A stretch of 64,000 nt of DNA from contig NC_015578.1 in assembly GCF_000214375.1 (NCBI RefSeq), forward strand, positions 744,001 to 808,000. The letters run 5' to 3'. The notes below the pieces were generated by a model that ran no database searches, had not been told where the DNA came from, and saw only the letters and a list, made by a program, of their open reading frames with translations. The DNA comes from Treponema primitia ZAS-2. Lineage in GTDB: Bacteria; Spirochaetota; Spirochaetia; Treponematales; Breznakiellaceae. Below are positions 28,934 through 36,482 of the stretch, piece by piece. Each line of letters starts with the position of its first letter. Position 1 is the first letter of the stretch. The position numbers and the translations under genes are program-made.

Positions 28934-29953
28934 CTACGCTTTTTCCTGCAACTGCCGCCTGAGCTCCGCAATCACCCGGTCTCTTTCTTCTAGTTCCCGT
29001 CGGCCTTTTTCCAGTTCCCGCTGGATTTCTGCCTGGCCTTTTTCCAGTTCCCGCTGGATTTCTGCCTGGCCTTTTTCCAGTTCCCGCTGGATTTCTGCTT
29101 GGCCTTTTTCCAGTTCCCGCTGGATTTCTGCTTGGCCTTCTTCCAGTTCCCGTTGGATTTCTGCCTGGATTTCTGCCCGGACTTTTTCCCGGGCTTCTCT
29201 TCGAAGCTGGGTCTCGTAGCTTTGTCTGTCAAGCTCGTATTTTTCTCTGCTCATCTGACGCAAAGCTTCAAGCTGTTCCTTGCTTATCCCCTGTATCGTT
29301 TGTCCTGCCATGGCTATGCCCTCCTCTTGAGCCAATAACTCATTGATCAAGCCCCGTTTGCTTTTATCCGAGCAAAACCGGGTAAATACTGCCCAACGCT
29401 CCTGGGCGTCCATTTCAGACACCGGCTTTTGTAACACCGGGCCCAGTTTCTCCAATTCTAGCGTAATGATCGTTGTCCGTCCACCTAATGGCATATTGTG
29501 TTCCCGGTCATGGTATTCAAAATGGTGAACTAAGTTATTGTCATTAAATAGCCGCCGATTTGCTATAAGGGAAATCTGATACACCCGTTTCAAATCTTTA
29601 TAGTCCTTGTCCTTCCCCTTAATGTCCTGGTTGAGAAAGAGCTTGCCGACATAATATTCCAGCCGGAGTACCTCATGGGCGTCAGGCCAAAGGGTAATTT
29701 CCACATTGGCAAGCTCGCCGTCATTGAAGCTTATGCTGATGTCATAGCGGATTTGCCGATCCCGCAAATCATGGATGGGCGGCTCGTTGGCGGTAATAGT
29801 GATAACCCTGAGTTCCCGTTTAAGGATAGCGGTGAGGATACACCTCATGGCTTCCCGGGACTCGGGGGTGTTTTGGGTGAAGGCGGTCTTGAATACCCCG
29901 TCAATACATAGATCCGCAATATCGTCGGTGTCGGAAAATTGGACTTTTATCAT
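28934..29953 (-). CDS. Rpn/PD-(D/E)XK-family nuclease ('transposase') with coiled-coil repeat tail
   Basis: 339 residues; ATG at 29953 with AAGGAG upstream. The N-terminal ~230 residues are the PDDEXK_2/Rpn fold: 'DLCIDGVFKTAF', 'IRYDISISFNDGELANVEIT', 'RLEYYVGKLF', 'KRVYQISLIANRRLF'. The catalytic Asp of RYD and Glu of VEIT are in place, but the usual ExQ reads ExT, so activity is uncertain. The C-terminal third is a highly charged coiled coil with five 11-residue repeats (GQAEIQRELEK), encoded by a 33-bp minisatellite at 29004-29168. Rpn proteins are DNA nucleases that promote recA-independent recombination and commonly carry variable repeat tails (family knowledge). It splits an otherwise plus-strand envelope island. 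Confidence 0.87.
   Translation of the reverse strand: MIKVQFSDTDDIADLCIDGVFKTAFTQNTPESREAMRCILTAILKRELRVITITANEPPIHDLRDRQIRYDISISFNDGELANVEITLWPDAHEVLRLEYYVGKLFLNQDIKGKDKDYKDLKRVYQISLIANRRLFNDNNLVHHFEYHDREHNMPLGGRTTIITLELEKLGPVLQKPVSEMDAQERWAVFTRFCSDKSKRGLINELLAQEEGIAMAGQTIQGISKEQLEALRQMSREKYELDRQSYETQLRREAREKVRAEIQAEIQRELEEGQAEIQRELEKGQAEIQRELEKGQAEIQRELEKGQAEIQRELEKGRRELEERDRVIAELRRQLQEKA
29004..29168 (-). repeat. 33-bp tandem repeat (5 units) in the Rpn-like gene
   Basis: Five 33-bp units with few differences encode the AEIQRELEKGQ heptad-like repeats of the coiled-coil tail. The unit is frame-neutral. Confidence 0.97.
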
Positions 29954-30326
29954 AGAAACTCCTTGGAAAGGTTTTTGAGACCATGGGGCCCCACCCTGAG
30001 TATGGCGCTGGAATATTTTTTACATTAGCGCAGTTTGAAAAACTTCAAAAAATGACAGAAATCGCACCTCCGGTCATGCCCCCTACCTGTAGCGTAGTTC
30101 TCCGGAGCTGTACGCTAAGGGAGGGGCGTTTTTTTGGCCCTGTCTATAAGAAAAAGCGCTTTTTTATTATTTTTTTAAGTATTATGGACAATTGCTAGGT
30201 GTTGTATTATGGTTATAAGTGACTGTTTATGTAATAACTCATCTTTTGCCTTGCCGACCAATCATTACTATTATGGTCAATAATATGCGGCCTATGCTGC
30301 GTTTATACTTTTTTTAGGAGCAAACT
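29954..30326. other. Intergenic region between the Rpn gene and the lipoprotein cassette
   Basis: About 370 bp with no credible gene. The left part contains GTAGCGTAGTTCTCC and GGAGCTGTACGCTAAGG, which form an imperfect inverted repeat near 30092-30122. The right part is AT-rich, with TATACT at 30305 and AGGAG near 30317, just before the next start codon. Confidence 0.4.
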
Positions 30327-31523
30327 ATGTTAAGAAGGAACCTAAAGTTTTTAGCCGCAGCCATCCTGGCCGCAGCCCTGGTTACCGCCTGCGCGGCAGC
30401 CTTTGACGCCGGTGAAGACTCGGCAGAATATGACGCCCAGGGAAACCGCCTGGTGACGGTTACCGTACCGCTGGAAAGCGCCGGCAGAGCGGTAACCACT
30501 GCGGTAGCGAAGGGTAACATTGATTTCTATGAGGTGGTGTTCCAGCAGGTGAATAATGCATCGCCAGCCGTTCCTACCGGTAAGTACTATTCCGCAACCG
30601 GCTATAAGGGTGTGGACAAGGAACTGGTCCTCAAAATAGCGCCTGGTAACTATTATGCCGTTTTGTTTGCCGGAAGAAAAGAAACTGGGGACACTGCGGT
30701 ACTCTTAGCCACGGATATCCAGTATGTCGGCGGTACAGGCGCAAGTGGAGGAGGAGGTACACCTGATGTAGCAGGTTCGCCAGCTTTCATTATAAGCGAT
30801 ACAGGTGGCATTTCAAATGTCGGGACCGGCGCGACTGTTATAGCCTTTAAATTAACCACACTTGATTTAGCGGGATTTGATGGTGATACCACGAAAAAAC
30901 TTACGCTTTCAGGGAGCCCTGTGTCCGGAAAGACTCCAGCGACAGCGGATGCCTTTGCGTATTCCCATTATACTTATCCGTTAACCTCCGCCGGAGCTAC
31001 TATAACTGTCACATTTGATACAAACACCGTGGGAGTGTTCCCTGGGTATAAATATACTTCCGGCACTTCCCCTGTGTTCAAATCAGCTATAGACGCCCCG
31101 ACGGTCGATTTTAAAATCGGGGGGGTTGGGACAGCAGTTAAAGATTCCAATGAAAAGGAGGTAACCGGGTTTGAGCTTGAAGCCTTGGCGTCTCCTACTC
31201 CTGCATTTAGCGCAGTGGCAGTCGGGGGGAACCCTGAGCCTGCGGTTGATGGTGGGGTATTGAGTTTTAGTTTTAAGCTGCCGGATACTGCTGGGGTTAC
31301 CAACCTTGGCATTGATATATCGGTATATGCCTTTAAGGACCCTACTACCAGGAATGCCACTAGTCAAATGAAGGCTATTAAATGGCATGTCAGGAACGGC
31401 CTTGATACCCGTAGGCTTGATACTGATACCCTTACAGCGGAAAATAGCGGAGCGGGCATCCTGATCGCTTTAGGCGTCACGCCGGATACCTTGTTGCCGG
31501 TTCCCGTTGGTACGAGCTATTGA
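30327..31523 (+). CDS. Lipoprotein of unknown function
   Basis: 398 residues; ATG 30327 with AGGAGC 6 nt upstream. Lipoprotein signal 'FLAAAILAAALVTAC' with acceptor Cys near residue 21. The mature part begins 'AAAFDAGEDSAEYDAQGNRL' and continues with beta-rich, Thr/Gly/Ala-rich sequence ('VTVTVPLESAGRAVTTAVAK', 'YYAVLFAGRKETGDTAVLLA'). No catalytic motif. It looks like a surface or periplasmic-face lipoprotein and is followed after 24 bp by a small lipoprotein gene and then a barrel gene. Confidence 0.75.
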   Translation: MLRRNLKFLAAAILAAALVTACAAAFDAGEDSAEYDAQGNRLVTVTVPLESAGRAVTTAVAKGNIDFYEVVFQQVNNASPAVPTGKYYSATGYKGVDKELVLKIAPGNYYAVLFAGRKETGDTAVLLATDIQYVGGTGASGGGGTPDVAGSPAFIISDTGGISNVGTGATVIAFKLTTLDLAGFDGDTTKKLTLSGSPVSGKTPATADAFAYSHYTYPLTSAGATITVTFDTNTVGVFPGYKYTSGTSPVFKSAIDAPTVDFKIGGVGTAVKDSNEKEVTGFELEALASPTPAFSAVAVGGNPEPAVDGGVLSFSFKLPDTAGVTNLGIDISVYAFKDPTTRNATSQMKAIKWHVRNGLDTRRLDTDTLTAENSGAGILIALGVTPDTLLPVPVGTSY

Positions 31524-31547
31524 GGATTATTTCCCTTTAGGAATCCT

Positions 31548-31973
31548 ATGAATCGTGTAAAACGGTTTATCATCCTATTAATAGGCGTCGCAGGGTTCTC
31601 GTCCTGCGGCGCTGTTACAACAGGATTTCTATACCCCGATGAACCTGGTTTTTTAAAAGCGGAACCTTCCCGGGTTATTTATAGTATTCAAAGTAGTTTT
31701 ATTAAAGAACGGGATCTTACGGTATTTCTGTACAAAGTCGATGGCGGTCTTTCCAAGCTTCCTATTGAGGATGTGACTACCATGATACGGGGGGAAGCGG
31801 TGGATTTTTACCGTTTTGGGGAAGAGGATCCCGGAACCTGGAACATCGGCGTAAGCTACGCTGATATGGAACCCACGGAGTATACGATAACCGTGTTAAA
31901 CGCCAGAGAAGAAGCGTATTATGATAATGGCGGCCCCGGTCACGGCGTTGGAATCATTATCACCGGTCCTTAG
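31548..31973 (+). CDS. Small lipoprotein
   Basis: 141 residues; ATG 31548 with TAGGAAT upstream. Signal 'FIILLIGVAGFSSC' with acceptor Cys ~20. The body is beta-rich: 'RVIYSIQSSFIKERDLTVFL', 'WNIGVSYADMEPTEYTITVL'. It resembles one repeat domain of the large lipoprotein at 23.7-27.8 kb in its alternation of strands, but I cannot prove homology by eye. It ends 13 bp before the start of the barrel gene, consistent with one operon. Confidence 0.7.
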   Translation: MNRVKRFIILLIGVAGFSSCGAVTTGFLYPDEPGFLKAEPSRVIYSIQSSFIKERDLTVFLYKVDGGLSKLPIEDVTTMIRGEAVDFYRFGEEDPGTWNIGVSYADMEPTEYTITVLNAREEAYYDNGGPGHGVGIIITGP

Positions 31974-31986
31974 AGCAGCAGGAATT

Positions 31987-32970
31987 GTGAAAAAAATCAT
32001 CTGCGCATGTATCCTGTTTCTCTCCTCAGTTCTGGCCTTTTCCCAAACCAGGATAGGCGCGGCGGTGTTTGTCGATGTTTCCAAAGGTACCCCGGAGGAA
32101 CTGCGTTTCTTTGATCGAAATCTAAGGATGGAAGTAATCGCCGCAGGGTATACCGTAACTGACAATATTCTATCGGCGGATTATGCCTTAACCTGTTCCA
32201 TCAATAATGCTGCAAGCAGGCCCGGTCAGGTATTGGAGCTTACCCTTTTCGACGTAGAGGGGGAAACCGATATTGTCTCCACCGATTTAGCCTTTGCGGT
32301 AAAAGAGGACACCTATGAAACCCTCCAGCCGGTGCTGCGCTCCATGTTTGCCAGCGCGCCCTTAAAAGAGGTAAGCACGGAACTTCAAATAGTGGAAGTG
32401 GAAAAAAGATCGAAAACGCTTTCAGAGCCCCCTGATGCGTGGAAATCCCGGTGGGTGTTTTTGAATATCAGGGCGGGTATTTCGTCTCGTTATTATATGG
32501 CCACCGCTGACTCTTTTCCCAGCACATCAATCATCACCTTCGATGTAGGCCTTGAGCCGGAGATTCATGTTCTCAATTTTCTTGCGCTTCAACTGGGCTT
32601 GGACATTGCCCTGGACAGGGCGGAATATCAACGTTCCCTGGCTAACCCTACACCTATTGTATATTCCACTTCCGTTTTGAGTATTCCGCTTATGGTAAAA
32701 TATATTTTCAATCCAACCGATCGTTTTACCCTGGGGCCTTATGTGGGGGGGTATGGGACAATCCCGCTTTTAGGAGCATCCATGCCGCCGCCCTTAGGCA
32801 TCCTTGCGGGGGTGGACTTTGGGGTAAAAACAGGGGTAGGAGTTTTACTGTTTGATCTTCGCTATTCCATGGATATGGGGCCTACCAATGTGCCGGATGC
32901 CAAGCTCAGCTATAACCGCAGCTTTATTACCCTGTCCGCCGGATACCGGATAGGCCTGATCAAACATTAG
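31987..32970 (+). CDS. Outer-membrane beta-barrel protein, paralogue of the one at 27777-28859
   Basis: 327 residues from GTG 31987, chosen because it begins a typical signal peptide ('KKIICACILFLSSVLAFSQ') with CAGGAA upstream; a longer frame from 31921 overlaps the preceding gene. N-terminal domain 'IGAAVFVDVSKGTPEELRFF' matches 'IYIAPPSGGTAEENDFFV' of the earlier copy; linker 'ELQIVEVEKRSK'; C-terminal barrel 'WVFLNIRAGISSRYY' to 'ITLSAGYRIGLIKH'. Convergent with the DUF115 gene, overlapping by 4 bp. Predicted to work with the two upstream lipoproteins at the outer membrane; no substrate known. Confidence 0.78.
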   Translation: MKKIICACILFLSSVLAFSQTRIGAAVFVDVSKGTPEELRFFDRNLRMEVIAAGYTVTDNILSADYALTCSINNAASRPGQVLELTLFDVEGETDIVSTDLAFAVKEDTYETLQPVLRSMFASAPLKEVSTELQIVEVEKRSKTLSEPPDAWKSRWVFLNIRAGISSRYYMATADSFPSTSIITFDVGLEPEIHVLNFLALQLGLDIALDRAEYQRSLANPTPIVYSTSVLSIPLMVKYIFNPTDRFTLGPYVGGYGTIPLLGASMPPPLGILAGVDFGVKTGVGVLLFDLRYSMDMGPTNVPDAKLSYNRSFITLSAGYRIGLIKH

Positions 32971-34637
32971 TTTCCCGCAGATAATTCCCTCAATGTTAAT
33001 TCCAACAGTTTTATGAATGGGTCAATCTCTGTCCGCACCCGCTTGAGAAAGCCGATGTCCGTTCCCCCCGGCCGCCTACCCTCGGCGCCGGCGCAGTCCG
33101 GGAAGTGAGCCCAGAGGTAGCCGCAGTAATCCAGCAGGGCCTCAAATTCCGTCGGCGCCGGGCAAGCTTCCCCGGTGAGTACTCCCCGGAGCGCAGTCAA
33201 GGCCTCCAGTTCCCCCCGGACAAAGGCGGCGGCCCTGGTGTCAGAAACGGTGACAGTCACCTTTTTCGTCAAAACGGTGACTGTCACCGTTTTGGTCAGT
33301 ATGGCAAAGGCTTCTCCCAGGGTCAGGGTCTTCAGCCCCAGGGGCAGGCCGGAGCCGGCTATGTCCCGGATGCGGCCCTGGCCGGCAAATTCCCGCTCAA
33401 AGAGGTCGCGGTAACTTTTCATCGCCGGGTTGGTCAGCACCGGGGCGCCGGTCTTGGGCAGGGCCGGGAGACTGCCACGGCGGAAGACGGCGGCGGCGTT
33501 GATGAGGCCCGAGAGGCGGGTTTGCCGGCGGAGCTGGTCCAGGTGGGCCGGGGCGGAACGGGCGTGGGACCGGTCTGGGGTGTAGGAAAAGTCGATCCCC
33601 GCGACGATCAGGGGGCCCGTGGAAAGGCGGCAGGCCAGGGCCAGGGCGCTGAGCCCCACTGAGCCCAGGGGCGGCAGGGTATCCGGGAGCAAGTCTGCGG
33701 CTTTAAGCCGGTCAAAGAGGCTGAGCCGGGTCCAGGGGCTTGCAAAAAGGTAGGGCTGGAGGCCCCTTATGTCCCCCGTGACGGGGAGGGCGGACAGGTC
33801 CATGGCCACCGGCAGTTCCCAGCCGCCCAGGCCGATAAAGTCCCGGAGGTTCCAGTGCTGGCTTTCCAGGGCCACCGCCAGATCCGGTTGTATGTTCCGC
33901 TCCCGTAGGGAAGAAAGGGCGGTGTCCACGCAGACAATCCTGAAGGGCCGGGAACCGCGGTTCCCCAGGCCCGGCTCGGCAGTCAGGGCGTCCAGGACCG
34001 GGTCCAGGGAAGGCCCGGCTCCCAGGACCAGGACCGGGTCGGCGCCGAAGCTGAGGGCCGACACGGGCGGCGCCTTTGGGAGCAGGGCCAGGTTCCGCAG
34101 GGCATTCCGGGCATAGAGCCGTCCCAGCTTTACCAGGGTCATGGCATTGCCCCAGTCCAGGGCAATGTCCTGGGCCAGGGCTGCCTCCAGGGCTGCGTAG
34201 GCTTCGGGGTACAAGTGCCGGCCCCCGGTCAAGCCCAGGGGCGTAAGGCGGCGGAACCTACGGCTGCCCCAGGCCTCCCGGACAAAGCCGCAGAGCAGGG
34301 CCGGGTCTGCGGTCCTGACCAGGCGGAGCCGGGGATGGCCCAGCAGGGATTCACCAAAGCTATCTTGGGACAGGCCCATGAGCGCTTCGTCAATTTCCAC
34401 GCAGAGCACCGCCGAATCGGCGGCCGGTTCAGGGCCGATCCGATCCAGAAGCCTTTGCAGGCCGTAGCCGTACAGGGGGGAGGGGCAGAAGTAGAGGGTA
34501 CCTTTCGTGTCAGGGAGGGCCGCTACGATACGGTCGGCCAGGGCGGCAGGGTCAATGGTAGAAAGGAGGGTTTTTCCTTTATAGGAAACGGAAAGGCCCC
34601 GGCGGGCCGCAAATCGCCGGGGCGTTTCACCGGTCAT
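32967..34637 (-). CDS. DUF115 / MptE-like protein
   Basis: 556 residues from ATG 34637, only 3 bp after the stop of the upstream chaperone gene, so the two form an operon. The central domain (about 195-390) has the DUF115 pattern: 'PVLVLGAGPSLDPVLDAL', 'FRIVCVDTALSSLRERNIQP' 'DLAVALESQ', 'PLIVAGIDFSYTPDRSHAR'. DUF115 proteins include 6-hydroxymethylpterin pyrophosphokinase MptE and the Maf-type motility accessory factors for flagellin glycosylation; in a spirochete the second type of role is more likely, which is inference. Near residues 450-463 an in-frame double palindrome encodes 'KTVTVTVLTKKVTVTVSDT' (see repeat). Confidence 0.75.
   Translation of the reverse strand: MTGETPRRFAARRGLSVSYKGKTLLSTIDPAALADRIVAALPDTKGTLYFCPSPLYGYGLQRLLDRIGPEPAADSAVLCVEIDEALMGLSQDSFGESLLGHPRLRLVRTADPALLCGFVREAWGSRRFRRLTPLGLTGGRHLYPEAYAALEAALAQDIALDWGNAMTLVKLGRLYARNALRNLALLPKAPPVSALSFGADPVLVLGAGPSLDPVLDALTAEPGLGNRGSRPFRIVCVDTALSSLRERNIQPDLAVALESQHWNLRDFIGLGGWELPVAMDLSALPVTGDIRGLQPYLFASPWTRLSLFDRLKAADLLPDTLPPLGSVGLSALALACRLSTGPLIVAGIDFSYTPDRSHARSAPAHLDQLRRQTRLSGLINAAAVFRRGSLPALPKTGAPVLTNPAMKSYRDLFEREFAGQGRIRDIAGSGLPLGLKTLTLGEAFAILTKTVTVTVLTKKVTVTVSDTRAAAFVRGELEALTALRGVLTGEACPAPTEFEALLDYCGYLWAHFPDCAGAEGRRPGGTDIGFLKRVRTEIDPFIKLLELTLRELSAGN
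33249..33288. repeat. Pair of GGTGACNGTCACC palindromes inside the DUF115 gene
   Basis: GGTGACAGTCACC (33249-33261) and GGTGACTGTCACC (33276-33288) are perfect 13-bp palindromes separated by 14 bp, flanked by T-runs (CTTTTT, GTTTT). They are translated in frame as a Val-Thr repeat. The same motif occurs in the Dus gene at 55.4-55.5 kb. Confidence 0.9.
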
Positions 34638-34640
34638 GTA

Positions 34641-36185
34641 TTATTGCCAGAAGTACTGGGAGAAGACGGGGAAGAAATTATCGTCCAACCTCTTGCTCTG
34701 AAGGAAATGGGTGCGCAGCCCTTGCTCGGAATCCTGGCTTACCCAGGGGCCGTAGAAGGTTTTGATGTTTTCCAGCTCATCCCCGTCCTTAACCGTCTCC
34801 TCCAAGGGGTAGAGGACAATCACCGTGTCCCCCACAACCAGGGGCTCCGAAGGGGTAAGGAGGGGGGTAAAAAAGGCAGCCTGCCAGAAGGGGGTGTTTT
34901 CTTCGGCGCCGGAAAGCTCAGAAACCTGCTGGGAGGCTAGGGTGGCGAAGAGGTTCTCCCCTCCCGTGTCCATGCTGACCCCCCCGTAGTTCAGGGGCAC
35001 CGGGCCAAAGCCGCGCCGTTCCACCCCCTGCGCCGCAATGGCAGCGTCAAAGCCCAACTCCTGCACAGTACCGCTAAATTCCCGCGCCTTGGCAAAGAGC
35101 CAGTCCTCTATGACGCCCCGACGGGTTTCAGTCATGTAGGCGCGGACCTTGTCCAGGCTCCCTGGCTCCTCAGGGTTCAGGGGATAGGGCGCATCCTCGG
35201 TGCGGAAGAAGGCCCAGCCGGCAGGAACCTTGACAATGGGGCTGTATTCGCCCGGAGGGGTAGCGATAACCGCCGCCCGTTCCGCCTCATCAGGCACATC
35301 GGCGGCCAGTTCGTAGGCCATCCGGATGCCCATGTCCCCGCCCCGGTCGGCAAAACCGTCCTGGGACTGGGTCTGGGCGGCCTCCTCAAAGGTCTGAGAG
35401 CCGTTCTTGACCGCAGCAAGCACCTGCTGGGCCTCCCGCTCGCTGGAGGTGATGGTAATCCGGGACAGGTGGAGGGTGCGGAACAGATCCGCCTCCGCCG
35501 TAGCAAAGGCAGTCAGCTCCTCAGCAGGGTAGCCGGACAGGGGGAAGAGGGCCATATCGAAACGCCGCAACCTTGCGGCCATATTGCTGAAAAATTCGCT
35601 TTCCTGGGACGAAACCCGGAGCCCGGCAATATCCTCCCGGTAATGCCCCTCGGCAATGCTGTCCTGCACCTCTCGCCAGAGGGACATGCGGGATATCCTG
35701 TCTATATCCCGGAAGCGGCTCACGGAAAAACGGCCGTTTTCCTGGAACTGGGGCAGCTGGGCTACCTGCTTATCGACCAGAGTCTCCGGGGCTAAGAACC
35801 CCGCCCGCTTCATCTCTTGGAGTACCGCAGTGTGGATCACCGTCTCCTCAAAAGCCTGCCGCCAAATCTGGTAGGTGGCAAACTGGTAGTTGCTTTCCGT
35901 GATGGAACTCTGCATGTACCGGGCCAGGGTATCCTGCACCTGGGCAAGGAAATTGCCCGGCACATAGCTGATGGGAATCTTGTCGTAGGATCCAAAGACC
36001 AGATCCACCTGGGGACCGCCGGCACTGGGCACAATAGCGGGGACCAGCACAAAGGCCACGATAACAATAATCAGAATGACAATAGTCCCGATAAAGATGA
36101 AGGGATTAGCCTTGAAACGGCGCACCCATTCCCCTTTCGTAGAATTCTCTTCATGAACAAGCTGTTTTTTTTCCCTGGGAGCCAT
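34641..36185 (-). CDS. PpiD/SurA-like membrane-anchored peptidyl-prolyl isomerase
   Basis: 514 residues. Cytoplasmic N-terminus rich in charge, one membrane helix (about 31-56, 'FIFIGTIVILIIVIVAFVLV'), then a SurA_N-like helical region ('VPGNFLAQVQDTLARYMQ', 'QAFEETVIHTAVLQEMKRAG', 'SVSRFRDI') and a parvulin domain (about 235-330: 'ITSSEREAQQVLAAVKNG', 'FADRGGDMGIRMAYEL', 'GEYSPIVKVPAGWAFFR'). The second half is divergent. Such proteins help outer-membrane and secreted proteins fold in the periplasm (family knowledge), fitting the many barrel genes around. Start ATG 36185 is preceded by AGAGGTTA. Divergent from ilvE, with a tandem repeat array between the two. Confidence 0.82.
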   Translation of the reverse strand: MAPREKKQLVHEENSTKGEWVRRFKANPFIFIGTIVILIIVIVAFVLVPAIVPSAGGPQVDLVFGSYDKIPISYVPGNFLAQVQDTLARYMQSSITESNYQFATYQIWRQAFEETVIHTAVLQEMKRAGFLAPETLVDKQVAQLPQFQENGRFSVSRFRDIDRISRMSLWREVQDSIAEGHYREDIAGLRVSSQESEFFSNMAARLRRFDMALFPLSGYPAEELTAFATAEADLFRTLHLSRITITSSEREAQQVLAAVKNGSQTFEEAAQTQSQDGFADRGGDMGIRMAYELAADVPDEAERAAVIATPPGEYSPIVKVPAGWAFFRTEDAPYPLNPEEPGSLDKVRAYMTETRRGVIEDWLFAKAREFSGTVQELGFDAAIAAQGVERRGFGPVPLNYGGVSMDTGGENLFATLASQQVSELSGAEENTPFWQAAFFTPLLTPSEPLVVGDTVIVLYPLEETVKDGDELENIKTFYGPWVSQDSEQGLRTHFLQSKRLDDNFFPVFSQYFWQ

Positions 36186-36268
36186 AACATTAACCTCTTA
36201 TAATCGGAAAATATAGCATTTTGTTGGGAGCGTGGCAAGACGGCCGTCTCTGTTTTTCATACGCCGGT

Positions 36269-36436
36269 CTGGGGACAGAGCTCACCGATCTGGGGACAGA
36301 GCTCGCTGGCCTGGGGACAGAGCTTACCGGTCTGGAGACAGAGCTCGCTGGCCTGGGGACAGAGCTCGCTGGCCTGGGGACAGAGCTTACCGGTCTGGAG
36401 ACAGAGCTCGCTGGTCTGGGGACAGAGCTCATTGCC
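36269..36436. repeat. 21-bp tandem array (8 units) of the REP-like motif, upstream of ilvE
   Basis: Eight contiguous 21-bp units, each CTGGGGACAGAGCTC or a one-base variant followed by a 6-bp variable tail (ACCGAT, GCTGGC, TACCGGT types). Units 2-4 and 5-7 are near copies of a 63-bp block (tails GCTGGC, TACCGG, then a GGAGACAG variant), showing a higher-order duplication. The array fills the gap between the divergent chaperone and ilvE genes. Long open frames through it ('GDRAHRSGDRA') are by-products of the 21-bp period and not genes. Confidence 0.97.
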
Positions 36437-36482
36437 ACGCCAACTGCTTTTTGATAAACTCCCCCTAGCAAAGGAGACTGCA

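Noticed and set aside
29004-29168. CRISPR-like array
   Set aside because: The 33-bp units are contiguous with no unique spacers and encode a coiled coil. The arrays at 14353, 16540 and 36269 are also plain tandem repeats.
29983-30198. 71-codon frame between the Rpn and lipoprotein genes
   Set aside because: No start signal, odd composition and no recognisable motif; treated as intergenic.
32967-34940. Plus-strand frames of up to 241 codons opposite the DUF115 and chaperone genes
   Set aside because: They are GC-rich antisense shadows of well-supported minus-strand genes.
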